Assembly: GCF_037126465.1 (NCBI RefSeq) | Contig: NC_088210.1 | Location: forward strand, 11,554,011 to 11,618,010 | Direction: 5' to 3' | DNA length: 64,000 bases | Source of the DNA: Ornithodoros turicata | Taxonomy: Eukaryota; Arthropoda; Arachnida; Ixodida; Argasidae | Part shown: positions 11,411 to 24,300 of the stretch, piece by piece | How the letters are laid out: each line of letters begins with the position of its first letter | Position numbering within the stretch: the stretch's first letter is position 1 | The notes under the pieces: model-generated | Databases searched by the model: none | The model's input: only the letters and a program-made list of their open reading frames with translations | Told to the model about the DNA's origin: nothing | Made by a program: the position numbers and the translations under genes

Positions 11411-12335
11411 AGCAAGCAAAAACCTGATGGACGCCGTCCCCGCTTTCAAACAGACGTCACAACATAATGTTGGATACCATGATGCCTTTGACCGGAGACG
11501 ATAACATGAAGACTTCGAAGCCAAAGTACGCTTGCGACGCCTTCGCTGACAGCAAGGACTTTTTGAACGCCTTGAAAAAAGAATGCCTCGAACGCAAAGC
11601 CCTGACCCGAGTGGAGCGCCTGCAGAACACGGACTTGCTTCAGAACTGGTCCTCGTACGTAGCGAAAGTCAACCACCGTCACCAAAGTGTAAAAGAGGAA
11701 AAGATCGTGACAAGACCACCTCTCACTCCACCGCCACCACAGCTGAACGACAGCAGAGCCGTGGACAAAGTTGATGAACCCGTCGAAAGCGCTGCCTGTA
11801 ACGATTCCCAAACGCCCAACAGTGGTACTAATGATTCAACGGGCCAAGGCCGCATCTACTTCTTGAGTGAGAACTACGACGACGTATCTGGTGACGAATC
11901 AACGAACGCGAGGTCACTTGAATCTACGAATGGAGTCAACCACGAAATGATCGAAAGGTTCTTGCCCCTGGTTGACGCTATGGAGCAAGTCGTACCTTCC
12001 GACACGGAAGATGTTCTAGAAGAAGGAGGGCTCATTATCGACGACGCGGAAGGCCCAGCTAAGCAACAGTTTACCGTCGAAGCGAAGGGCCAACCGGTGG
12101 CTGAAGACTCGTCCACGGAAACCGACAGCAGAGAGGACGCGTCGGCGCGACGTGATGAAGAAACAGAAATGGACTGCGCGGGGACCGAAACTACCAAGGA
12201 ACAACCGTCGGAGCCAAGGGTGAAACGGGCGAGGACTTCGAAAGTGCGCAAATCAAGGATGGTTTTGGACAAGTTGAGGAGCGCAGAAAGGAAAGGAAAA
12301 AGGCCTGGAACTTATCAACGCCCTGTGAATGAAAG
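11411..12335 (+). CDS. MYND gene, exon 1 (first coding exon; coding from 11467)
   Basis: The acceptor ends at 11410 after a pyrimidine tract (ttgcag). A stop in the coding frame at 11425-11427 makes 11467 the first usable ATG, with A at -3. ATGs at 11479 and 11482 are alternatives. The acceptor implies at least one upstream non-coding exon that I cannot place. The exon encodes residues 1-289 plus two bases of codon 290: a helical N-terminus, a PxLxP motif at 84-88, an acidic middle and a basic end. The donor GTGAG begins at 12336. Confidence 0.85.
11427..11504 (+). promoter_or_regulatory. Upstream open reading frame overlapping the MYND start codon
   Basis: An ATG at 11427 in the same exon opens a 25-codon frame that ends with TAA at 11502-11504. 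It overlaps the main ATG (11467) and the next two in-frame ATGs in another frame. If transcribed as modelled, scanning ribosomes meet it first, so it could damp translation. The effect is inference; the overlap is seen directly. Confidence 0.5.
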
Positions 12336-15300
12336 GTGAGCGAAACCTTGTTTTCATCGCTGCGTTCGTGAAACGCTATGCAAGTAGGTCTGCTGTCTGC
12401 GCAGCTTCCCAGTTTCCCTCTCTGCGCTATTGCCCGTGGAGCGACCTCACTGGTCCTTCTCCGAAAATGACGGGGTAACATTTCAAGGTCAAGACAGATT
12501 TCAAGGATGAGTGACTAGCTTGGCACCTTACGTGTAAATCTACTCTAACTACTATTTACAAGGTTGAGTCTTACGTGCTCTTTTATACTTTTTTTTTTGC
12601 GCATGCCGGTCAATGCCCCGTAGAGGCGACGTTGTCTCTCTACATGATTCCTCACTGGCGATGATGAAATATCCCAGCAGGCAGATGTTCGTGGCCTCAC
12701 GCATGGACGGTGCCGGTAGAACTGGCTGACTTCGTCGCCGTCCACTGGTCGCCACACCCCCTTATTGCTGCCTTGTAAGTGGACAGACACGTCGTCACGT
12801 GGTTCCTCCAAAGTTTACTCTCTGCCCTCCGGAAAGACAAACTGTCGTAGCGTATTCTTCATGTAAGGTAACCCAAGAAGCTTGTTGCTGCCTTAGAAGC
12901 GTCTGAAGAACTCCAGGGAAATGCAGGGATCCGAACCTGGACACCACCTGGCCTTTGACGCCACCTGTCATCCTACGACTAAAAGCTCGCAAAAATCACT
13001 GGTCATTGCGTAAATTGGAAAGGGAAGCGAATGATACAAGGGGTATAGCGTTCGCCATCCCATTGCCTATCACTAAAGGTGTCCGTTGGGAGAGGCGGAT
13101 CTAGGATTTTCCTGAAAGGGGGAGGGGGGAGATGCTAAGAACAGTCAACTTGCGCAGTAAGGGCCTAACCACTGGTGAGTGATTATGCCGTAAACATCAA
13201 CTAACTATCCTGGAGCGCGTTGCTGGCATCGCTCGCAGCATCGTATCGCCATCCATGCTCGTGCAACGAACGGCGTTATACGATGCTGCGATCTTCATGC
13301 GATGCCAGCAACGCGCCCCTGGACATGTATGGGTATCTCTCAGCGCCAACGTTGAGCGACCTGTTATGCCACAGGCAGAATAGTTTAATGAAGTCTGCTC
13401 AGTTTTCTGCGTGTACATAAAGGGATTTGCCGCAGCTCTTGAATCATCTCTATGACCGAATTTAATAAAGCGACCACACGTCTCCGCACTTTCTCTATTT
13501 CCTCTATTTGTGTGACTATCTATATCGGGGATCCCTATTTCTGCTGCATATTCTGAACATGATCTAACCAGAGACTTATATGCAACTAATTTAACGTTGT
13601 TGTTTGCTTTCCTTAACATCCACAAACGTTGGCATATTATGCTCCGCATACAATGGCGATGTGAGCATCCCATTTTAGGGGGTATTGGTCACTTACAGGA
13701 AACTTCTTCTAGATTCTTCTAGAAGGTGACCCTCAAGAATATATCAACATTTAAGGGCGTACCATAATTTCACGTAATTCCTGTAAACCCTGATCTCCGC
13801 GAAATTTTCTTAACTCTGTCAGACTTGATGGAAAGTGATTGCTCTTGGGCTGGAAAATACTGTGTCAAACTGCCGCGTTAGTTCACCTGAGAAATCCTAG
13901 GTAACTTTGAGGAACATGACCATAAACACACCAATGAAACTGAAACGGGAACAGCTACGCCAAGGCATTTGTTACCTGGGCTAGATTGCGACGACGACCA
14001 AGTGAAGTACCTTCTTGGCTGTAGCGCGGTGGGCATAGTTCCACTGCACCATATACACATACAATACGCAGAAAGAACAATCACGCTGAGCTCCATGGCT
14101 TCACATGAAGTGCTACTTGCAACATACTTCTCTGGAATCTCCAGCCCGTGGTCCGCCTGCGGCAGTGTCGCGCGAATGAGCAGCACCATTATCATCTCCG
14201 AGGTGAGGTCGTGTCTGACATAATGCCACCAACCGGGAAAGATCATATCTGTGATACTCGGGCGTCGTCTGCTTGCAAGAGAGGCGAGAAAGGATGCTAG
14301 CAGACGACCCGATAGGCGCTCGACGCGCTCGATCATCACGAATAATCTCTTTCGGTTGGTAGCGTTGTGTGAAACACGGCCTCCCCTCGGAGGTGATAAT
14401 GGTACGGGTCCTTCGCCCGCGGCACCGCCGATAGGGGAGAGGCGGACCACGGGCTGGAGATTCCAGACAAGTATGCCGCAAGCAGTACATGTTTTTGAAT
14501 CACGTGCCACTGTCCTAGCTCTGAACGGCCGTTTCGCCCGTATGGGGGCTCTTCAGCACCGTGCGTGGATGTGACACACTTAAAGGTACTATAAAGCAGT
14601 TGAGGGCGAACCTATGCAATCAGCCTGACGTGAGAGTGCTTGACTCAAAGGCTCAGCACAACGAGTAATATGTTAAGGAGTTGACTCTAAGTATTTTTAA
14701 TCGGTAAATAAAAGCGCAGTCAAGAATGTCGGGGCGACGCCTTGTGGGAAGAAGCCCTCAATTTGTCAAGCAACCCTGTAAGCAAGGAGACCGATAAACA
14801 GATGGCTTTCCTGTCGGGATTTGCAAATACTACCTTTTGAGAAAAATGTAACGTGTGTGAAAGAAAATAAACACAAGCCGAATCTTGCACTCAGTAGCTA
14901 AGTTACACATGGCGCACATGGTTCCAACCTATCAAGTACTTCCGTGGCGCCCGAGGTGCCGCTGTGTTCGGCCCAGAGTCGTGCGCATGAGACATTTTCG
15001 CCGCCGTACTTGGCGGAGTGGACGTTTCGTCCGTCTGCTTCGCCACAGTGTTGCCAGTAGATTTTAATTTTGATTTTTTGGGGTCTATAACGTCTATGTG
15101 AGAAAATTTTGCGGCATTTTACTCCTGAGGACGTACACAATTCAGGGCACACAAAGTACGAGGTTGCACCTCGACTGCTTTATGGTACCTTTAACGGTCA
15201 CTTTGTCTTTCCCGTCCCTAAGCCCTTTGCCGTCCCTGTGTCTTTGTTACCTAAAGAGGTCCACACACATACGATACGTGAACCGCTCGAATTTCGCCAA

Positions 15301-18300
15301 ACACTCAAATTAATCGTCGGTAACGTTTCACAAATCGATGGATTCGTAAATCCAGGTTTTGACTGAATGGAAGCGACGCAAAGCGTTATGATCAAATGAG
15401 GCTTTTTATGGACCTCATTAAATTTTCTGAAAGTACATGTAAGGTAAAGCATCATACAGGTAGCTTATATGTTGACGGCGTACGCGTAGTACAAAGGAGG
15501 TAAGAACTCCTCTCGTCAGCTATTTAGTTAGGGGTGTAATAGTTGTAATCTACGCTTCCTAATTCTATTTACAAGTTCTTGTTCAACACTTCTCCTCCAT
15601 AACGGGTGCAGCGTTAATGCAAAACGCACTTTTTTCTTTTTTTTTTCGATACGGGCGAGTAGACGTACCGTCATCAAGAAACCTCTATCCATTGCTGCGT
15701 CATCTGAAGAATTGTAGCACCCAATCAGACACCAAACGCAGACGTACACATAATGTAGTCTGCTCTATAGGCCGGGATATACTTCTGCGCGTCATTCGTT
15801 TGACACGCTTTGATTTCTACGATATGGTGCAACTCCCTTTCTTTCTGCGTCTGACGACAGCAAACAGCGTAGGCATTTCGTCCACAAAGCACGCAGACAC
15901 CCTTCTTTCTTTCCTTCTTTCTTTCTTTCTTTCTTTCTCTACGATAAAGCCTAAAAAGCAAAGATGAGAAGAACTGCGTGCTTACGTTGAAAAAATGTGG
16001 CGGACCGACCGACCGGCTCAACCGAGCCCAGCTAACCGTTATCGCATTGGTTGGATACGTACCTGTCGGATTCATCTATACAAAAGGTGTCATAGCCTAC
16101 AAATTAAAATATCCGTTTGGTGCCGTTCATAGCTCCTTTAACAGCTTGTTGCTTGTAAATCCAGCGCAACAGGTTACAGATGTCACAGAGAACGCTATAT
16201 ATTTTAATTTGCAAGCAAAATTGAGGCAAAATGGCTTGGGGCGACGTCTGGTGGGAAATAATCCCGGATTCGTCAAGCAACAGTGATATATGTTCCCGAT
16301 ACACTTGCCACAGTACTGATGACTACGTAGCCGACACGTAGCCAACTTGTTTAGTTTTAGATCCAGTGTTGTCCGCATGCGATGTAGTTTTCCGCCGTAC
16401 TTTACGAACGATGCGCAGTTGGTGGGAACTTCGACACAGTGTTGCCTGTACATTTCAATTTTAATTTAAAAAAAACTACGTTTAAGCTACGGTTAAAACT
16501 AAACTAAAAAAAACGGTTACGTGAATGCATCCTCGCACCTATTCCGACCAGTGGGTTGGTTGACGTGGCCCAGGATTTGTTGCGATAGGTCGATACGATA
16601 CGCACTTGTCGCATTCATCTAAACGCAGCCACTGATGTCCTCTTTCAGTCGTCTCATGTGCAAGTCATGCCACTCCGATGCAGATAAAAGCGGATGGCAA
16701 CGATAACACACGATAGCTGCAAAGTCACGCCAACGTTGAAGACCAACACCAAGCGAGCGCAGATCGACGCTCCTCTCACGTGCACAATCACGTGACCAAA
16801 ACAAAACGCCAGCGACGTTGTCCGGCACATGGTTGCCCGAATTCATCTCGCTGTGCGGAGCGGACGGCCAGATTCTATTAAACTAAGTTTCGAAATGTTT
16901 TTCAATGTTTCTAAAGAAAACAACTCGGTGATATTCAGTTTCAAGCTATACCGCGATGCTGCACGCATAGCCAGCTCGACCATGTTTTTGGTCCTGACAC
17001 CAACTTTAACAATTGCCTCGCGGTAGACGTCAACACCTCCATTTTTGTGCTTTGTCTACCTCTCCCTGGTAGATCACGTCTTCATCGGAATGTATTGCAA
17101 CCTGCAGGATGCGGGTCTACTGTGCACACAAGTCGGTGACACTTTACAAAAGCATATTTAGCACAGTGGCTATTACTGTACAGTTATCGCCCTTGTGCAA
17201 GTTTGAGCTCGCAATGTGATGGAGTAACTTCGCCAATAATCCTGGCGGTTACCGTGGTACAGGGAACGTCCCAATGAAGACTACTGAGGGGTGCTCGCAT
17301 GTTATGTGTGTTGTGTGGTCCCCTTCGGCTACCCAAATCTCAGAGCAAGAGGGTTAGCACTGCACTCTTCCTAGAGTCCCTAAATGAGCTTCGCTTCAGA
17401 GCATCGACACTGAGTTCCAAGAGCGAGCATGCGCCATCTTGTTTCCGCGCCACGGTAGCCACGCGCATGCGCACTTCAAGCGCGTTTTAGCGAACGATGC
17501 CATCTATCGTGCGCGGGTGAAATGTTCCTTTCTCTTGCATGCAGCTCATCAAGGTCCGGCGGGCTTGAGCTCACCTTGACGTCCTCGGGACGCTCTGGTG
17601 GACAATACATGGATTATCGCACAAATACACGCTTCTCTATCCCACAGTGAGCTTTATGTTAGCTGTCTTTGATCCTCAAATGGGGATGGTAGCAGTGTAG
17701 TGCGGAAACAAGATGGCGCTCCTGCTCTCCCTTGGAATTCAGTGTCGATACTCTGAAGCGTAGCCCATTTAGTGACTCTATAGCTCCTCCCTCTCATGTG
17801 CCTCCATCATCTCTCCACTCCGCCTTTCCCCCATTCCTCTTCTCGCTCCCCTGGGTGCACCGAGCCGCCACTTCGGAGCAGGTTGACCGTACTTTCCCCA
17901 GAGCCGTATATAGAGAGACTTTGGCCATCTTTTGATCTTTTGCCGCTGGAGGAGCCTGTTTTGCCGTCAGAGTCGCCGTTGCACCGCCCAAAAAAGGCCT
18001 GAATCCAAGCGACATCCGCTTATCAGTCAGCAGATGGGCGCCATTTTGATGCGGTCCACCGGCTAGTCGACAGCTGCTTTGGTCGTGTTCAATCTAATCT
18101 ACCACAACCGCCGTCTTACCGCCCCCCTGTGGAAAGGGGGGCTTTGTTACCAAACTGAAAGGATTCAAGGACGAAAAGTTCTCGAAGGACGCGATACGCA
18201 CGTGTCTTCCCCCTTGCATCGTGAACAACGCTTTGCATCAACATGGCGTCGGCGACCGATTGACGACTGGGCAACAGTGGAGCGCATAGAGGGAGGCCGT

Positions 18301-21300
18301 ACAGCCGTGACGTCGCATGACGCGGGTTCAAGTTAAGCTCCTCCTAATGGCCAAACTCTCTCTATAAACGGCTCTGACTTTCCCCCGTACAATCCCCCCA
18401 TCTCGCAATGACGAATTCAACTATACTGTACGCATCAGGCTTGCCGATGCTTGCCTCTGTATTGGCAGGGGTGTTGTTTGTTTGTTCCCGGTCGATTGCT
18501 TTCTTCCTCTTGACGTGTCGTACTCTAAGTTCAAACGGACACCCTCTTGCCTACTCTTGCACGAGGAACCTGAGCCACCTTTTCTGATACGCAGGCTGTT
18601 TGCCCTCGCTCGTCGCGAGCATGTGGTACCTTAGTAAAACTCTACCCACCATAGCTCTCTCCGTTCGCCGATCGAAGTCAAAAACACTCGCGCATTCCAC
18701 TCAAAAGCTACCATTCAAAAATCCAATTAATTCGTAAATCGAGGGTTCATAAGTAGAGGTCCGGTTCTGTGTTCCACGCTATACAGGCACACAGGACTGC
18801 CCGACTGACATTGACACAAACCTTAGAGCCTGTGGAAGGTGTGTGTGTGTGTGCACACTGAGCTCGAGGGATGTGACTAACAAAGCTCCATTCACACATG
18901 CGTCTCAAAACGCGGCGCCGTCTCAGCGTTCCGGCACCATTGAAAGGGGCCCGGTCACGTAGTCAAGCTGCAACGAATGATTCGCATAAGGATCTTAGCC
19001 TTGATCGGTCTCAGTGACAGGTCAGTGATTTACTTGCTGCACGTAAACAAAAACACACACGTGTGAATCGGCCTTCATTTTAGTCTCAAACAATGAACCG
19101 GTCCGCTGAACTCTTGAGCAGTAGCATCGTTATGTGAACATTTGTGGCATTAGCTTGAGGATTGTTAGTTAAGGAGCATTGTTCTCATTAATCAGCAAGA
19201 ACGTCCCCTTACCGCATAAAACGGTGACAAAGTTGTACTCTGTAATGCTGTGTAGTGTATGTATCTAGCCTGTGTTCCTCATACCCAAGGCTTTTTGTTG
19301 TTGTTGTTGTTGTTGCTGTGAACGCTTCCATTAAACGCGAGAAGGCAGCCTCCAGCTCAGGAGACCAATAAAAGTTTGTATCTATAGGCAGAGGAGAAAA
19401 GTTAGTGGGACAGCAATGGCCGGCAAAGACACGGAAGCAACTCCCGCAGAAGGGGGTAAAGTAGAAGCAGTTGTTTTTCGCAAACAGACGAGAGCGGGCA
19501 GGAACTGGTTGTAGCTTTCGTGGGTCTTGCGAGAGGCCAGCCTTAGAAACACCGTGGCCTATAGGGCTTTCATGTGGCCATATTCAGATTCACACTGGTC
19601 GAGCAGAAGGCAAACTGTCCGTCACACACAGTTTCGAAGCCGAAGCCGAAGGAAAGCCAGAAAAGCTGAAGCTTATTGAATGATGTCGTGCAGGCAAGAA
19701 ATCCTCATCCACGCCTTGGCCTCCATTCGTTATTTGCATTGAGTAGCCATCCTTTGCGGGCTATCTTGTTCGAGTGGCGATATCGATAAAGGAGCCTATG
19801 CCGCCGTCCTTCTTGGCCACAAGTATGTACGTATTACACATGAGATAGGGCTGCGTAGTATAGAGGATGAAGCGAATAATATTCTTCCTAGTATGCTTTT
19901 GGTTTATTTCTCAACCAGGAGATGCTTCGCGGAGAAAACGCTATATGGTCGCTGTCTTAGTGCCGCGGCTTCTCCGATGGTCGGTATGGCTATTCTTATC
20001 GAGAAAACACAGTGATGTCCAGAGGGTGTCCCGCGGATGTACATTTGGGAGATGTGGGACTTCCACAGGATGTCCGATATCCCGCAAAGGTCCCTGGGAC
20101 ATCCCGGTGTCTTCCATACTTTGTTCTATTCCATAATAGTTGTCGCATATGTTGTGCCTAAAAGGTTGCAAATTTGTACCTGCTACCTACGAATGGTAGG
20201 GTTACCGCTTCTGATTCGGTGAGCGAAGGAGGGCGTACGCCTTTTTGTAGTAATTTCGATGTATAATAATTGCTTTTACCGCCCTTTTACACCTTTATCA
20301 GACGCTATGTTGACCTAGGTGGTAACTATAGAAGTTACCACATTTTCACACCCTTTTTTCTTAGAGTGGAGGGGCCAACGCTGTCACCTATTCTTTCTCT
20401 CCCGTGTTTTTAAAGGGACAGCTCGCTCCTTCGCCGGTGATGGTCTTGTTTTGTCGCTGTTGCTTTTGTTGCTGAAAGCGTAGTGTATTTCCTTCTATAT
20501 TGTATTGCTTCATCCATTACAACGTTACATGAGAAAGATGCCGCCCGCCACGAGTGTGTTCGTCTGTGTGAGTGTGGGAGTGGCTGGCAACTATGTGAGA
20601 GAGAATGTGTTCAAGGTGAATGCATGTCCCCGTGTTTCCTGACGTGGCTTTGTTCTTTGATGAGAGGGTAGCTAAGCATGAAAAAAAAAAGTAGCTAGCA
20701 TAGTGCAATAGACCTATCCCTGTTCGTAAACGAATGACGTCATGGTGTTCGACAACGCCACCAATTTGGTAGACTGGAACTACGCCCGAAGCTAAGGGCC
20801 AACAATAAGGTCGCGCCCGAAAGCCACGATCTTGAAGGTATTACGATGGTCCCTCAAAGGGACACTACCTTCGGTCCTACTTTAATTTCAACAGGAGGCA
20901 ACGAACAAGAGCCCATTCGTGGAACCCAGCCCTTCCCTTCCGATTTGTTTCGGTTTCAGTCTGCCTACCAACGTCATGATGACGTTTCTCGGGTAGAGGT
21001 CTATTGGTAGCATACCTGACCGGCGACCAGAGGCTGTAGGTTCGAATCCCACAGCTGGTACCTTTTATTCAACTGCCATCATTCAATTAGTGTACTTCCT
21101 ACTCTATCATGGACAGGTCCCGACAAAAGTTTACGGAACACGCGAGCGGTGTAGCGGCAAGCGGAAGCTTGCGAAATCAGGCCAGTTCACTGCCTCAGAG
21201 GGGTGGACGACTGCGCTCTTAGCGACACACAGCGGTAGTTTCGGTATGATTACAGTTGCATGTGCACGCGAAGTGAGTTGGATTTTACTGTTGTGCTCGC

Positions 21301-24300
21301 CAACAACACGTGATTCAACGATTGTTGAGACAGGGAGCACGTCGCTATCATCGTGATAACAAGGATGAATCATGGTGGCAACACTTTACAGTGTACTGCT
21401 GTTATTGGAAAGGATTTGGATTGGATTTTCCTTGATCTTTCGAACGTTGATACGCTACTCTGACGTTTACCGGATGACTAGTTATATGGGATGTTACGTT
21501 ATCGTCAGTCATACTCATTAAAGACGGCGGCCACCAGCAGTGCCGGATTTAGGGGAGGGCAGACGGGGCACTTGCCCGGGGGCCCCCACCACAAAGGGGC
21601 CCCCACCAGTAAAGGTCTTGTCCAAGGAAAATCTGTTTTGCATGCCTGAAACGCATCCCTGAAACGGAAACTTTGTAAAAATCTGTCCTCCGTCCACGCA
21701 TATTGACCCCGAATAGCACATTGGATAGACATAGAATACGCGAGGGAGCCTCAACAGCACAGTCCCCCGGGGCCCCCACCACTGTAAATCCGGCACTGGC
21801 CACCAGTATTCATCCCAATGGGAAGAGCGATTTTGGCTGCCCACCCCTGTTGTGTCCAGGGATTTCCCTACACCCCCAGGGGGGGTGTACACCCCCCCTG
21901 CACTTTTGCAACACCCCCCCTGAAATTTCTCAGGTGACCCCACCCAACTCGGCCACCAACACGTTCTGGTAGAGAGTCCGGCGCAGCGAATTACATACTG
22001 TACTGTCAAACTTGGGCTGTAGGACCACAGTCATGCAGATGATCGTACCATGCATTTGTCCAATCTGTGTGCTAGGTATTCATTGAGCTTCGTGAGACAA
22101 GGTGCTAGTCTTTTTTCTTTGTCGGTTGTGTGATTATGCATCTTAATGTGGAAATGCCGATGTATTCTAATGTACTGTGTTCTAACGTAATAACATGTGC
22201 AAATAAAACTGGAAAGCTGTGCAGGGGTGTCACCATTGTGCCACGATCCTTTCCGTGTCTAAGAAAAATTCCTTAAGTGGAGCCTTCACCAAGCTTCCCC
22301 CCCCCCCTTGAAAGCTCGGCACCCCCCCAGCAGTGAATTTCTGGGGAAATCACTGGTTGTGTCATCGCTGGGAACGAGGCTAAGGAGCGCACGGAGAGTA
22401 GTGGTTTGAGAGTAATGCGATAAGGTCTATAGGGAATAAACAATACCGTGGAAATAAAAACGAAAGAGACGTCTAACGCCCCCCCCCCCCCGCTTTCTTC
22501 TTTTTTTTTTACATTGTCGTCGATACCCTATCTTTCATATCACGGTATTTTGTATTTTTATTTATTAGTTATCTCTATTGGAAAATACATACATATTTAC
22601 ATACAGGTGGAGAACCCAGTAGGAAACAAAATCCCTGATAAAGGGTTCTCCATAGTGAATAACAAATACATCAAAGACAGTTCACCAAGCATTAACATAA
22701 ATTAATTCGGCATCGTACTTCTAGAAGGCTTCTGAAGACTGGTTAGAAGACACTAACGGCAGCAGTAACGCAGTTAAATGTACACAAAAACAGCAATCCG
22801 TATAACAACTCTTACATAGGTAAAGAAGATCGCAAGAAGTTTTTAGTTTCGAGTTTAAACGCTCTGGGGCTAGCAATCCTCCTTATTTCAGGTGATAAAC
22901 GATTCCACTCGCATACACTGCGGAAAAGAAATGAGTGCTTACCGTAATTAGTTTTTGTTAGTGGTAGATTGAGCAGACCCTCCGCTCCAGCCCTGCTTTG
23001 TCGTTTTGCCTTCAGATGGTTATAACTAAGCGTTGCTGATTCTAAACAGCCAGTAATATACGACCGCCCGATGAGTAAGACGTTATGGGAAATTACTTGT
23101 TGAATACTTACTTGTTGGTACTGTAAAGCAGCACCGATCAAATGTCATTTAGTGTGGCTATTCGATAGTCCAAGCCACCAGGACAAAAACTGCGCAAGTT
23201 TCATTCCAATCGACGGTGTAATTAATTAGAAAATTACAATTAAATATTACGGGCAACACTGTACTAGGTATTCGAAATGAATCCGTACTCCTGCCATATA
23301 TGGCGGATACCACATTGCATGCGTATAACACTGGGCCCGACATAACCAATCCACCAAAATCCACCATAAAATCCGCCCCTGCAATCCGCACAACGATCCC
23401 TGTCTGAGGATAAACGGATAAGCGAACTGAAATGAAATGCTGAGGCGTTGAAAAAAAATGTGTCAGACGTTCAAGAAGCCAGACGCAGCGTCGGGACTTG
23501 TTTGTTCACAGAGGTTCACGGAGAGAGTTTGTTCGTTCGAAAGAGTCCGCGAACCCCCGCGAACAGAAGGAGCGCGCAGGCGGAGCAGAGAAGTAGGGAG
23601 AGCCTCCATCGCACAGCGGTCAGCGCTGGGTTACTTCGCAAAAACACTGGGGGGTTTCAGGGGTTTCAGAATGCATAGGTAATCAGGGAAACTAATAATA
23701 TGGTTACTAAAATAACGAAGTTCCGACGTAATAGTGTGTAATACCAATTTTCAGTGTTGCCCGCTGTACAGGGGGTTGTTTGACACCAGGCGTCGCACCG
23801 CTCCACTACGCCGCATTTTTCGTGGCAAATTAAAAATATTTCTAGCGCGTTGTCGGTCGTATGGTTCCGCATATGGTATTTAGAAGCAACCAAGTCTCTA
23901 GTCACATCACCTGCATATCATGCTTGTTTACTGCTTTACAGTACCTTTAATATTCTTTAATTACTCATCACAGGAGAAACGAGGAACTGACATGGAAAAC
24001 TAAATATAATTTTTATAGCACGATTCTGCAACCTCTGCAGTGCCCGTAAGTGAGAATTATAAGTAAGACCCCAGACTGCATGGGGCACAGTGAGCGATAT
24101 GGGAATGGACAAAAGAAAAATATAAGCTTAGGAGCTCTGAACGAGGAAAGCATGGTCGTGTCCTGACAGGTGCACTAATGCCATAAGAAATTTTGTTAAG
24201 AGATATGCATAATATGTGACTGAAAGCGGAGGTGCTTATCGAGCACCACACCCAAGAAATTTTGCTTCATATTACTGAAACTATGTGGCGTACTGGTGAT

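Larger units (their letters stand above)
14490..17370. other. Intron 1 interior, mostly unassigned
   Basis: Apart from the two GCCGCCGTACTTGACG copies and a TTTC microsatellite, I see related stretches at about 14720 and 16230 (cttgggg/ggggcgacg ... gtcaagcaac). These probably extend that repeat family. No coding exon recognised. Confidence 0.4.

Noticed and set aside
11874..12272. 132-residue Ser-rich frame antisense to exon 1
   Set aside because: It is a shadow of the well-supported exon on the opposite strand.
19867..20136. 89-residue frame with a signal-peptide-like N-terminus
   Set aside because: Only the first 20 residues look protein-like, the remainder reads through repeat phrases, and no splice or homology support is visible.
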